NCBI GenBank assembly: GCA_013398295.1
Contig: VZSF01003927.1
Span: 381,943 to 445,942 of the forward strand
Reading direction: 5' to 3'
Source: Chionis minor
Taxonomy: Eukaryota > Chordata > Aves > Charadriiformes > Chionididae
Length of the DNA: 64,000 nucleotides
The notes beneath the pieces are model-generated. The model was given only the letters and a program-made list of their open reading frames with translations. It searched no databases and was not told where the DNA came from. Shown in pieces: positions 1-11,612 of the stretch (positions are counted from its first letter, which is position 1; every line of letters starts with the position of its first letter). A program made the position numbers and the translations under genes.

Positions 1-1070
1 GAAGACAAACATTTGCGGGTCCATGGCTGCCTAGAGAAGCCTCCCGTCACATCAGACCGAGGACGTGCCCAACAGCCCTGCGACATTTGAGGACACAAAC
101 CAAAGCACGCCGCTCAGCAACAGAGCAGCTATGTGTGTCTGAACGGCTTCCCCTGGCTTTGTTAGCCGCTTCCTGGCCTGCAAGAGGGATGCATCTGTGG
201 GCTTACGTGGGTTTATTTGCCATGGGGTTCCCCTGCCCCATCCTAGCATTGCAGCTCGGTGCTGCAGGCAGAGAGAGGGCGCTGGGAATTCCCACGCAGC
301 GCTGGGAATCCTTTCTAACCAGTAGGGACTAGCCCTGTTACTGCTGCAACTGGTGCCGTGGCCTCTGTATTTCCCCGGGCTGTGCGCAGGCTGGCACATG
401 TGGCTGTGTTGGGTAACTGCTGAAAAAATAACATTAGGTGAATGTGTGTACCAGGTGCAGGGCAGCAAGACATAGGGTGATTGGTGCCTGCTGTACTGGG
501 TTTCGTACGTGATTGTTTGCTAGGCACATGTAGGGCATCGGACAACTTCGAACTTGGTATTTCATCAGCAGTGGTGGAGCAGAGTCTTCAAGTAAGGGTG
601 AGAATTCAGAGATTAGAGGAAGCGAGGAGGGATATATTGCTTTTTTAACACAAAGAGCAGGCCTGCCGCTGCTCTGGAGCTTTCCGCTCTCTTTGTAGGT
701 TGGAGAGCCTCCAGTCCCTTCGGGGCTTTCTCCAGACGCAGGGCTGGTGCGGGAGCTCATGCCCTGGCAGGAAGGGTGCATGCTGTGCCCACCGAGGATG
801 AGGCATGCGTCTGCCAGGGCTTTTTTGAACAGGATGCGAGAGCATGGAAATTACTGGACACAGCGGTGCAGGGTCTGTCCTCTGTCTTATGGGATATGCA
901 CTGGCAGACCAGGAAAATTCCTGGGGATCATCCATACTGGTGAGCATACAGAAAAAGAAGTTTCCTGCCTGGCATTTCAGCTAGGGCATGGCACTGTGTG
1001 CAGAAAGAACCGGACACTGTGTGCATTGTCAGAGAATTTGGCCTCAGGGGAGATAACTGCGATGCTATGA
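1..1070. other. Moderately GC-rich stretch, no supported gene
   Basis: This stretch is richer in G and C than the AT-rich DNA that follows it. It holds several overlapping short open frames on both strands, none over 140 codons. None shows a recognisable domain, and none has a convincing start, donor and acceptor set. I see no repeat family I can name. Confidence 0.5.
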
Positions 1071-3999
1071 CAGGACACTGTAGACACAATGACTTATATT
1101 TCCAATCAGGATTAATAATTGTTCAGGCCATCAAACATAAATAGCCGGTGTTTAGACAAATGAATTTTATATCAAGCTTTCGGTCATATGTATTCATGCG
1201 CTGCCACATCAATTGAAAGCAGGATGAGAGCCATCAAAAGACCAATAGGTTATGGGCGATCTGACCTGATGGGTCCTGGGAAAAGTGTAGGTTTCAGTGC
1301 TGAGTACACAAATCAGCTATGCTAAGCCTGCATGGGAAAGGAACGGCCAGAATATGTTGCTCATCAGCATGGCACGAGACGACTCAGTTTAAAGTTTGTG
1401 CACGCACGCAGTGGACACACGCGTACCCTTCTGTGTGCTGGGGTTGACTTGTTTACTGGTGTGCTTACTGGCTGTATTAACAACACCATGCCTCACAGTG
1501 TCTGGATCAGCTGCTATTACCAAACCAATTCCAACTAGGTGAAGAATTTTGTTTCTGTGGGGAGATGGATGCCACGGGGACAGAAATCACAGATCTACAA
1601 TCCATGGAATAAGGCAGAGGAGGGTTCACTGGCTCTGACAGCACTCCTCCCTGGCCAGCTGAGCACTCAGTCCAGAGGTCTGACACTTATTTTCCTCTCT
1701 CTGCTTCTGAGTCACTCAGATTCTTTCCCACCATGTTTAGGTGGGAAGCACACTGCCCGGGCTGGCACACTTGTACAGGTGGCACCTCTTACTGCATGTT
1801 GTTCACACTCACATTGGCTCTAGAAGAACATTTGGCAAAAGCCATCACATACATACCTCGGCAGAGAGAAGTGAGTGCAAAATGCAGCTATGAGATAAGA
1901 TAAAATGTATATAGTAAATGAGAGATGTGTCTGCTGCAGCAGCGTAATTCACAGGTACTAAACTACCTGTTGGATATGCTTGTGAAGTCATTGGAGTCGC
2001 ATGTACAGCACAAACTGAGTGTTAGAATTCGGCCCAAACACGTATATCACATCTCTGGCTTTCAGAATCCCATAAAATTAAACTCTAAAACATTTCAGTA
2101 CTTCTTTTAATAAACAAAAGTTAGCATTTTTTGTTATTCACAGTTCTGAACAAATTGCAGATAGTTCTGATGAGATTTTCAAACTCATGATTTTTAAAGT
2201 AAAAAAACCATGAGCGGCATGAAAAGTGGATTGTCCCCTCTATTCTCTATCCCATTTAGTAAAAAGCTTGCCAGAGCTCAGACACACTGCCAAGATTGCA
2301 AAAAGGAAACAATCCACAAATGTGGGCACAGCACCTGTGCCTCTGCCATCCAGGCGAGGCACTGGTATCCTGCTTGGAGAGAAAGCGAGAGGAAACCATT
2401 GCTGACTCACAGAGACAGGTGGGGGAACAAAGCAGTGGCTTTGGCTTAATCATGGAATCGACTGTAAAGGAAAACTTTTATTGCCAAAGGATACACTCCA
2501 TTTGTGACCAGCTCGACTGTCAAATATCTTGTTCTTGGCTAAAAAAATAAATATTTCTCCTTGAAGTTCCACTGACTTATCAGCATACGAGCGAAGCCTT
2601 CTTCTGGTATTGGCACAGTTAAGAGAACCATCTTACTAGGCCTGATCCAAATGCTGCTGCAGTCAACCAGATAGGAAAAAAGAGTTAGTCACCAAAGAGC
2701 CATCGCGCTGAAACACATAGCGTGTGTTACTGATCTGAGTTGTGACTCAGATTAATGGATAAGAGAAGGCTCCGTTTCCTATTGCTCTTTAATTATTATT
2801 TTTTACAAGAAACATTAAAAATAGTATTGTTTTAACATCTTGAATTAGAAAGCTTTTGTTTCCTTCAAGCTGGAGTTTTTTACAAAAATAAAATCTTTGA
2901 AATCTCAGCAAATTTTGACATAAAATGATTAAAGAAGGATCAGTATTGTAACAAGACATTACAAAATAGTTGAAATGAAATGTTCCATCTGCACTCATCT
3001 CAGACAGTTTTCAGATTTCCAATTTGTGGAAATTACTGAGATTTTTGCCTTTCATCCCAATCTGGGAGGAAAAAATGCTAGCAGCTCAGAACTATCTGCC
3101 GTAGCAGAAGGGAGTTTCCTGTTCTACTTCAGTCCCATTTGGTTGCTCTCTGTTGTGAAGTTATTTGCTAGGGGCCACTTATTCCTGTAATTTATAAAGG
3201 CCTTCAAATGGAAGAGATGGGATGAGGCAATGGAAGTTGGTAAGTACTTCCTGAGTATGAAGACCAAAGCAGCTCATAACTTGTGTCCCTTCCTTCCCTT
3301 CTGCTCTATTCATTCCCCAAACTGGCATTGTTTCTTGTATTTTTATTGGGCAGAGACAAGTAAAGCACCTTGCTAATACACAAGTCTCAGCCACCCTCAG
3401 AGACCTTAATGAAGGGCTGGTTAAACTTCCTGCAGACTAGCTTTCAAAACATAAGAATATTTCTGAATGCAATTAAAAATCTTAATAGATTTCCCAAAGC
3501 CAATTCAGAATAAAAAACATTCTTCTTTGGCAACTTGCAAATAATGGAGAAAATTCTGACCACAATGTCTCTGAAGCTATCCCTAGAGTCAAACTGGAAT
3601 TTTTATTGCTGCGTTGCCTTTTTAGTCATGCCACTTTTTAGCACTTTTAGTTCTAGAAGTAAAGGCTAAATCCATGAGCAAAAGTTTCTGATGCAGTTAG
3701 AAGCAGCTTATTCAGCCTGTGTTGTTTATGAACTGCAGGCCATGCCATCTCTTTTAAACTTGTGCATTGCTAAGTTTTCCAGGAAGTTGTTCAATATTAT
3801 GCCATATATTATCAAGTAATTTTACATGCTGCACTAAGAGTGGCTGTCATTCCATGCTGGTGGAATTCATCCATGCTCCTGTTTAAGAGCCTCTGTCAGT
3901 GACTGCAGTCATAGAAATATAATGACACAGGTGGAACTGCTCCAAATTAAAGACATGGCCAGCCAAAAACACATTGTGGCTCAGATACCACAAACTTAC
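1071..3999. other. AT-rich stretch, nothing supported
   Basis: Ordinary AT-rich vertebrate non-coding sequence. One 41-bp segment (3200-3240) lies between an AG and a GTAAGT donor and is open, but it lacks a pyrimidine tract. I do not annotate it. Confidence 0.5.
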
Positions 4000-4080
4000 C
4001 TCATCAGCAAAAGAATTCCGATAAGACGAGGTTAATTTTGTAGAAATTTGCAATGGTGTATAAATGCATCCATCAGACAT
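4000..4080 (-). CDS. Candidate first coding exon (weak)
   Basis: On the minus strand an ATG at 4080 opens 27 codons that run in phase 0 into a near-perfect donor, GAG|GTAAGT, at 4000/3999. The peptide starts MSDGCIYTPLQ and ends NSFADE. No family is recognised. The start context has G at -3 but T at +4. No matching downstream exon was found in the 4 kb left on this side. A donor 8-mer of this quality is expected about twice by chance in both strands of the window, so this is a lead only. Confidence 0.15.
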
Positions 4081-6802
4081 TACGTCTTAGGACCTCCAAA
4101 CCGGGGTTCAACAAGTGTTGTTAAAATAGATTCATTGTTATCTTCCTTCCAGAGGAGAGTCTGGGCAAAGTTCTTAGTTTTCTGTCAGATTACTTCACTG
4201 AAGACAAGTACAAGCTGTATGAGCACTGCAAGAATGTGCCACTCACAACCACACCACCCTCCACCCGCATCCTGCACAGGCAGTGATGTGCCTGTTCTCA
4301 ATTGCTCACAGTCTGATGGGACAGTCAAAACAGGACAAGTAAAGCAGTGACAAAGAGTGGTAAAGGCCTACCATCACTAACATGGCAACTCATGGCTGAG
4401 CTAGAAACAGGTGGCAGGTGTTCTTCCAACCAGCCCACCACCTTATTATTTCTATGCCATATAACTGCTGAAACCAATTAGCCCCATACACGTACATTTA
4501 CTCCTTAAATTTGGACTTTTCTGCATTATTGAACACACGTAACCGCGATTAGGGCTTTGTAAGACTTGCCAGGCTCAGCAAATTGTAGTGTGATTCAGAT
4601 AAGTCTCCTTAAAGTCTATGTGTTTATGTGCTGAAAAAGATTTAAAACATGGCTATCTCTTTTTGAGCAAAGATATAGAAACATTAGAAAGCAAAAACTT
4701 ATTCTTTTGTTGATTAGCACCATTAAATCTGCAAACGCTGTCATTTCTGGCTAGGAATAGGAGTAACAACTACCATCCTGTCCTTCCTGCTTCTCATAAA
4801 TCTGAGTCCTATGCCCTGTGAGTGAGCGTCTGCAGACTGTATGTATAAAAGGGACATAAATTTAATGAATTCTCTACACAGAATATTTTGCTCACAAATC
4901 AAAGTCAATAATGGCCATCAAAATCAAATCACCTGATTTCACCTTTATGCTAAGAAATGTCCTTTCAGGTTATCAGAATCTAAACATGGTATTTTAAGAC
5001 GTGGTATCAGAGTAAAAGAAGTCAAAGGAAAAAAAAACCAGTGAGATCTGCTTTAGGTCCTGCTGGTCAGTATCAACATTTTGAATTACACCTAGATGAG
5101 ACCGATTCCCTGAACTCATATGTATTTAGTTTCTAGAAGTATACAGGGACATTCAGAAACACTCCCCAAAAGATACCAAGAGACAAAGCGCTTGCAGAAG
5201 TCTTAGATGACTAACCTCGGCTTAAAAATTACACATGCTTTCTATTATCCCCTGAGTTCAGATGGTAAAATATTAAACAACAAAACCAATCTGCTCCGTC
5301 TTGGACCAAGACTTGCACTTTGAGGTGGTTTAGGAGGATTTTTGCCCGTGTGTATACACATTATAAATGCTGTGTCTTTGTGGGCACATGTATATTTGCA
5401 CGTGACATATATGCATGCACACACCAATGTGTGTGTGTACAAAAAGTATGCACTACATATATTTGCAGCATCTATTTTGCATACAGTTTCTGTTTTGTTT
5501 TGTCTTTTGTTTAAACCCCTTATCAGCTTTTTCCATTCCAGCTGGCTATGGCATCCACGCTTTTGCATTCAGCAGTCCAAGGACCAGGTCTGAAAGATGC
5601 ATGCAGAGTCCAAAATGCATTTCTGGGAAGAAAGAAAAGAAGAAAAACAACTTTACACAGGCAAACTGTGTCCCCCCATCTCTTCCAAAGAGTTCCTGTC
5701 AATCAGAGTGAGAAACATACCACAATGCACACATCCATCATAGACAAATGTCATAAGGTATTGTCAGGCATATCACGGTCTTCAGAATTTTCCCGCTGGA
5801 GCTATGCATACACATACCCATGCATACAGTCAGAAATGTATGTCAGAATGTCAGTTGATACCATAATTACAATTATCACAAGCCCTGACTTGGATGCGCC
5901 CTGTCTTTGTTTGATGAGCCGGGTGGCAGCTTGGAGAGCTGTATCAGTACGGGGAGTGCACTGTTGCAGGGCTTTGGGATGTGAACCAGGCTACATCAGA
6001 TGAAGAGGTGTCTTTATTTCTGGCTGCCTCAGCATGCTGAGGGGAACGGTAAGGGAAGAGGGAGTCACAACGCCTCCCTCCCTTTCCCTCTCTGAGGATA
6101 CGGAAGGAAGTTATTCCACATACGCTGCTACACATGTGACTGCGGATGAGGACAGTCTGAAAAAGCAAGGTAGAAACCAGGGCATTCCCTTCACTGTTTT
6201 GTGTATGGTTATATACCTTGTGTGGTAATTTTACTCTTGCTAAATCCAACTTCTGTTAGGCATTTATTTCTCACTTATATTTTGTCTGAAACTATCCATC
6301 TAAACATTTGAAATTTTCCTAAATATTTTTCCTTAGACTTGACGGCTAGCAATTATATTGATTCTGTTGTATTCTTCCTGCGAGGCTTATCTATTAAAGA
6401 ACTAGCCTCAGGCCAATTTCACATGTTTAAAAAATCCTATCTTTCTCACAAAGTATTAATACATGTAGGGCTCTTTGCGTAATCTCGACCTCTGTAAAAA
6501 AAAACCCCATGTCCAGTTTGCTGTAGCAGTCACCATGTTGCCGAGAGGATCCTTGCTATTAAGGGGATAAATTTGGTGTCTTGGCAGTAAGTTAAAGTAT
6601 GGCTTGGCAAATATATTTAGGCTTTGATGCTATGAGTTGTCCTTTCCAAACAAGAGTTTCTGGGTGGTATTTTGAAGTTATGCTGTCTGCTGCTGTTTTC
6701 CTGGATATGATAACACTGCAATGTGTCTGTTTTGCTAGAGGCCGTGCTTTATGAATGCTGCACATTTAGTGATCTCTTCTTATGACCCTTTTTTTTTCCC
6801 AG
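4081..6802. other. AT-rich stretch with degenerate TG/CA patch
   Basis: Mostly AT-rich sequence without a supportable gene. At about 5339-5470 there is an interrupted TG/CA-rich patch with several short alternating purine-pyrimidine runs. A 151-codon open frame (5548-6003, plus strand) has no recognisable domain and unremarkable composition; I regard it as chance. Confidence 0.5.
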
Positions 6803-6855
6803 AAGTGGAAATGACAACAAATGAGCTCACACTGCAAGGACTCGAGTACCTCAAG
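6803..6855 (+). CDS. Candidate internal exon at edge of CpG island
   Basis: A long pyrimidine tract (ccctttttttttcccag, ending at 6802) makes a very strong acceptor. The 53 bases after it are open in the frame VEMTTNELTLQGLEYLK, starting with two bases of a split codon, and end AAG|GTACCT at 6855/6856. The peptide has protein-like composition but I do not recognise it. The donor is only moderate and no partner exon was found. It sits on the left edge of a CpG-rich island, which fits a transcribed locus but does not prove one. Confidence 0.25.
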
Positions 6856-7430
6856 GTACCTCGGAGCACAGCCAGGCTCTGGAGGGGAGCCGACCGAGCC
6901 CGCAATGGGAGCCATCAGAGGGGAATAACTCACCTTTGTCCTCTCCCGTAACTGACCCTTGGCCTTCTGGCTGGTTGGCAGCTGAAAGCCTGAAAAGGCC
7001 ATTTCCTCCCTCGCGGCTGAGGACTTGGGTACAAAGCTGCGTAACTCACTGCTTTTTAAGGAGAACTTTCCAGCCTTTCTGCCAGGGGCCACGGACAGGA
7101 GGCCGGCTGCCTCGGGCCGGGTGCCCCCCTGGCACAGGCCACCCACAGCCCCACGGCTGATGGCTGCCCAAGGGTTTCGGTCCAGCTCAGCACACGGTGG
7201 CCGCCACAGCAAGGCGGAGGGGGAAGGCCGGGAGCCGAAGGGCTGCCCGTTCCCCTCATGGCAGCCCCACAGCACCGGAGCGGGGCCTTCCCCACAGAGC
7301 TCCCCCTGCCTCGGGGCCTCCCGGGCGTTTGGCCTCCCTGCCGGCACCACTCGCAGCATGGTGCCGTGGTCCGTCAGGGGCAGCATTTGGGGGCCCAAAT
7401 ACAAACGGGGAGGCCACGCGGGTTCCATAT
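6840..7430. promoter_or_regulatory. CpG-rich island
   Basis: By eye this 590-bp block is clearly richer in G, C and CpG than anything else in the window; I estimate above 60 % GC and roughly 35 CpGs, an observed/expected ratio near 0.6. Such islands in birds usually mark promoters or exons. Long open frames appear in several frames here, including 243 codons on the minus strand (7497-6766), but this is expected where stop codons are rare, and none shows a known domain. No TATA box or transcript direction can be assigned. Confidence 0.5.
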
Positions 7431-10400
7431 GGTGAAATGGAGAGATGGTGGAAACAGCACCCTCTCCTACGTTCAGGCTCAGCTGAATCACTCTCAAAAC
7501 AAGCCCTCACCTATTTTGGTGCATCTAATGTCTGCCAACAAAGGATTACATGGGTTCCTTGCCTGAGGTGAGGCAGCAGTGTCTCAGGTAGGGAAGGTTG
7601 AGGTTGCGATATGGTCTGCTGGCCTGATACAGGACCTTGAACTTCAGCAGCTAAGAATGGCAGAAATTTTGCTTCAGAAATGGACGTTCAATGGAAGCTT
7701 TGCTTTGCCCGGCAGCTGCAGCCATGAACCTCAAACCAAAGGCAGAGGGAGGGGAGATGAGGTATTCACATGAAACTGCCCAGGAATCAAGATAATGGCA
7801 TTGCCAAATTTTAAAAAAAAAAAAAAAAAAATTCAACCCAAATCTTCAGATTTAGCTTTAAAAGCACTCCATCAGATAAATTCAGCATTTCATAGCAAGT
7901 CAAAATTTTTCAAAGGAATCTACAATGAAAAAAACCCCAGTTTGGAAGTACAGAGGTAATGAAAAATCCATCCTCTAGTCAGTTCAAATGCTCAAAATAG
8001 TTTAAATAATCAGTTAGATTAAATAATACAGGATATTTTTATGTTTTGAGCCTGTGAAATATGAGATGCAGCCTCACTTTAGTAGCATATTGATGATCTG
8101 TGTTTGTATTTTCAAAAAGCATAAAGGAATATTATTTTCAAAGACTAGATGCTCTCTCCCTTTCTGGACAAAGCTTGAGCTCACATCTTGTGTCATGGTG
8201 CCCTGTGAGTTTAATTTTCACATGCTATTCTTAGATGTACATATATTTACAGCTGTAGAAGTGAGAGGAAAAATAAATTTCAATGCAAAATTTAGCATAA
8301 TTCCAGCAAGATTTATATAAGAAACCAAATCATGCCAGGATTCACCAACTTGAATCTTCAAGGAACTCTGGAGAAGTTCTTTTCCCCATTTTTGCTGCCG
8401 CTGCTCATGAGCAACTCAGTTTTCCTCCGCGAAGTTCATTCCTTACTCTGCCAGAAGACTGCTGGCAAACATTTTTTTTACATGAAACAGACAGTCTGTA
8501 ATTAAACACTTGTAGATGGTTGAACTCAGTGAGTTATGAATGCTCTGGGACATATAAACAATCCTACAACAAGAATCACTTCCATAATTTGAGTCAACAA
8601 AGTGAATGAGTTCTAAGCACAATTTAATAAAGTCTGGAAGACAACATAGCTACACTTCTCTCTCACTAAAATGGTCTTATGAGAATACTGTACTTTCACA
8701 ATATCTTTTAAAAGGTGAGGAAATCAGCAAGAAAGGAACATTTTTCATGTTTTACTCAAGATATAAGAATTTATGGACCTCAAAGCACATCTCAGGCTAA
8801 AGAACAAGTGTGAAACCTGTAGAAAATAACAATAATTCTTGTGGAGGCAGGATCTGAATATTTTTGCTTTTTTTTCCCCCCCTTCAAATAATACCATCCC
8901 TCATTTCTGCAGATCCTGAGAGACCATTCCATTCCCACTCTTTAGCTCTGCAAGTGCTGGAACAACTTGTATTAGTAAGTCTATGATAAGGTTGACCAGC
9001 TGCTAACTTTTTGATCATGATTTTGTCTTGTGCACCAAAGAAGCTTTGCAGCAACAGATGAAAGACAGAGGGAATTTTTACACTCTTTAGATGAGAAGTG
9101 GAGCGAAGCATTTATGGGTTCTGTGCCATGGTAATATGGCTATGTTGCTTTTCGGATCCAATACTGTTTTTACATTGTGAAGATCTGTCAGTGCTGGACC
9201 AAGGTATTCATCTTGGCAAGTCTTTAGCATATTTAGCAGTATTTTGCATTGCGTAAGTTTAAGTCTCCCATAGTTATTCTAGTTTCAGAGCAGCTTTCCA
9301 TCAGCTTAAAATCTGATGAGATATTGACTGTAGTCTATAGGCATAAATGGAAGTATAACACACGTCCCACACCCTAGGATAGCAACACGACTCCTGCCTA
9401 AGAGCACGCACCAGTTCATGTGGGAGCAAGCTTAAAACAGGTTGGGAAATGCTGAATATTTGGGTCTGATTTAAAAAAAAAATATTTTGACATTTCTGAA
9501 CTGATTTTTTTCTAAACATATTGGTCTCTTAAAATGCCAATTTGGGATGAAAAATAGTTTGAAAATATCAGCCTTTTTCCCTAGGAAGGAAACTTCATCT
9601 GTCAACTAGCTGTACCATCCAAAACTAGTCCAAGACAGAAATAAGTAGAAAACACATGTCCTAAATAGGTACCTCTCTGTCTATTGCTGAGACCAAGGAG
9701 TTTAGCTCAAATGGGAATCATTTGGATTGGGCTGCTTGCCTTTTTTTTAATGGCCTAATTTTGCAGCAGTAGCCATGACTATCATAACAACCAAAACAAA
9801 GAAAAACATGGAATTGGACTCAGAATTAGTACATTCTGTCTGCCCGTGAGGGAGAAGTCCAACCCAAACCTTCACTCCCAAACACACGCTAAATTTTCAG
9901 GAGGTTTGACTGGGGATTCATAGCTTCTAACTCAAGTTCACCTCTGCTACCGCTAATTATATCAGAGATGGTTATGACAAACAACTTTCAGACCTTCATA
10001 TTTTTCTAGCAGGTTTATGTTCTATGCTACCTTGGAGTTATTCAGTTACAAAGAAAAAGAAAGTGTCTTTAAGCCAAATTCTTTGTCCTCCTAATTTTGG
10101 CAGCATCAGGAGCTTCTGAGTTAGCTTTTGTAGCTAAGCCCAACAGGACATGCTGCTCTGATTTCTGACTTTCCTTCACTAGGAATGATCGCTGACAGTT
10201 GCTCAGTCAGGAGGAAGCGTGCTTTTTTCTTTCAACCCACCGGTAGCAGGCTCTGCTGTGTGTCTTGTCTCCGTCCTATTCCTAGTGCCAGGGCCGGTAC
10301 AGTGCCCTGCATGGGTTTCACTGTCAGCAGCTCTGTTTGGAAGCTGCAGCAGATGACTTCTCCCCCAGTCATATACAGATATTTACATTCCTTGTTTATT

Positions 10401-11262
10401 AACGGACTTAATTAATGCTACTTAACACAGCCAGAAGAATAAAAGTGTATGACGCCATCCTGCCTGATCTTTCCTTAAGGTAAGGAAGTACTTTTTCTGC
10501 CTGTGAAGTAAAAAGAGACAGAATATGAGTAAACAACAAACAAAACAGAACAGGCATGGCACAACCATGTATGATTCTGTGAGAACAAATGTGCTATATT
10601 ATATTGCTTCCTTTGTAAAGGGTCAATCTTCAATCTTGGACACATCCGGCTTTAAAATTTCGCACTATTGCTGCTGAGGGTGATAGGCACTGGACCTTCT
10701 CCTTGGGAAGGAGCCTGCTCTCTCTCCTCCCTCCCACTCCTTCAAAGTCTTTTGCAAGGTACTTTCTTTGTTACCTCAGTTGGTGTTAGATTAATCCTTT
10801 CACCACCACCTGCTGGGTCTCCTTGCTTTCTTCTCCCATTTGAAATAATAAGTGTCTTTGAATAAGGCTTTCTTGTTTTACAGTAGGGTTAGCATTTGGA
10901 CTCCGGAAATACTTTAGGCAGAAGATTATTGCTAACAATCTGTATTTTCTGAAAGAAAAGTAGGCTGTTTCTTGGCAGCACCATCTGTGAGAAATGGGAT
11001 CCTCCCAAACATTTGGGAAGAATCCCTACAGCCAGCTCCCACACATCACATTATTTTTCCCTCTATATTGTGTTGTCTCTTAAACCAATAACTAAATGTG
11101 AAGATGTAGAATCCAACAGAGTCAACTGCAAACCTTACTCTTGATCTCACCATCATGGTTGTGAGTGCCACAGCCCTGCCAAAGTGCCAGGAAGCTGGAG
11201 GCACATGTGCCTCATTGAGGTCTCTGGCCTGGGACCCTACGGCTCTCCTGTATCACGCATGT
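7431..11262. other. AT-rich stretch with a 19-A run
   Basis: Non-coding in appearance. A run of 19 A residues lies at 7813-7831. It could be an old retrocopy tail, but no target-site duplication or recognisable body is visible. Nothing else is supported. Confidence 0.5.
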
Positions 11263-11612
11263 ATAGAATCACAGAGTCATAGAATCACCTAGCTTGGAAG
11301 AGACTTTTAAGATCATCGAGTCCAACCATAAACATAACACTGCCAAAACCACCACTAAACCATGTCCCTCAGCACCACGTCTGCTTGTCTTTTAAATACC
11401 TCCAAGGACGGCGATTCCACCACCTCCCTGGGCATCCTGTTCCAATGTTTGATATCCCTTTCAGTGAAGACATTTTTCCTAATATCCAGTCTAAACCTCT
11501 CCTAGTACCACTTAAGGCCATTTCCTCTTGTCCTGTCGCTTGTTACTTGGGAGAAGAGACTGTCCCCCACCTTGCTACAACCTCTTTTCAGGTCCTTGTA
11601 GAAAGTGATAAT
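11263..11612 (-). mobile_element. CR1 LINE 3' fragment
   Basis: The plus strand starts with atagaatcacagagtcat, the reverse complement of the ATTCTATG-type CR1 3' tail, followed by the usual sequence ending in gagtccaacc. The element therefore runs on the minus strand with its 3' end at about 11263. About 350 bp of 3' UTR and flank are kept, including the stretch with ctcttgtcctgtcgc. Like most CR1 copies it is 5'-truncated. The 5' boundary is approximate. Confidence 0.93.

Noticed and set aside
3200..3240. 41-bp open segment between AG and TTG|GTAAGT
   Set aside because: The acceptor lacks a pyrimidine tract and there is no partner exon.
5548..6003. 151-codon open frame on the plus strand
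   Set aside because: No domain, splice context or protein-like composition; within the range expected by chance in 64 kb.
6766..7497. 243-codon open frame on the minus strand, the longest in the window
   Set aside because: It lies in the CpG-rich island where stops are rare, several other frames are also open, and it shows no recognisable domain. Not annotated as a gene without transcript or conservation evidence.
7813..7831. Run of 19 A as the tail of a processed pseudogene
   Set aside because: No target-site duplication or recognisable gene body upstream; simple A-runs are common.
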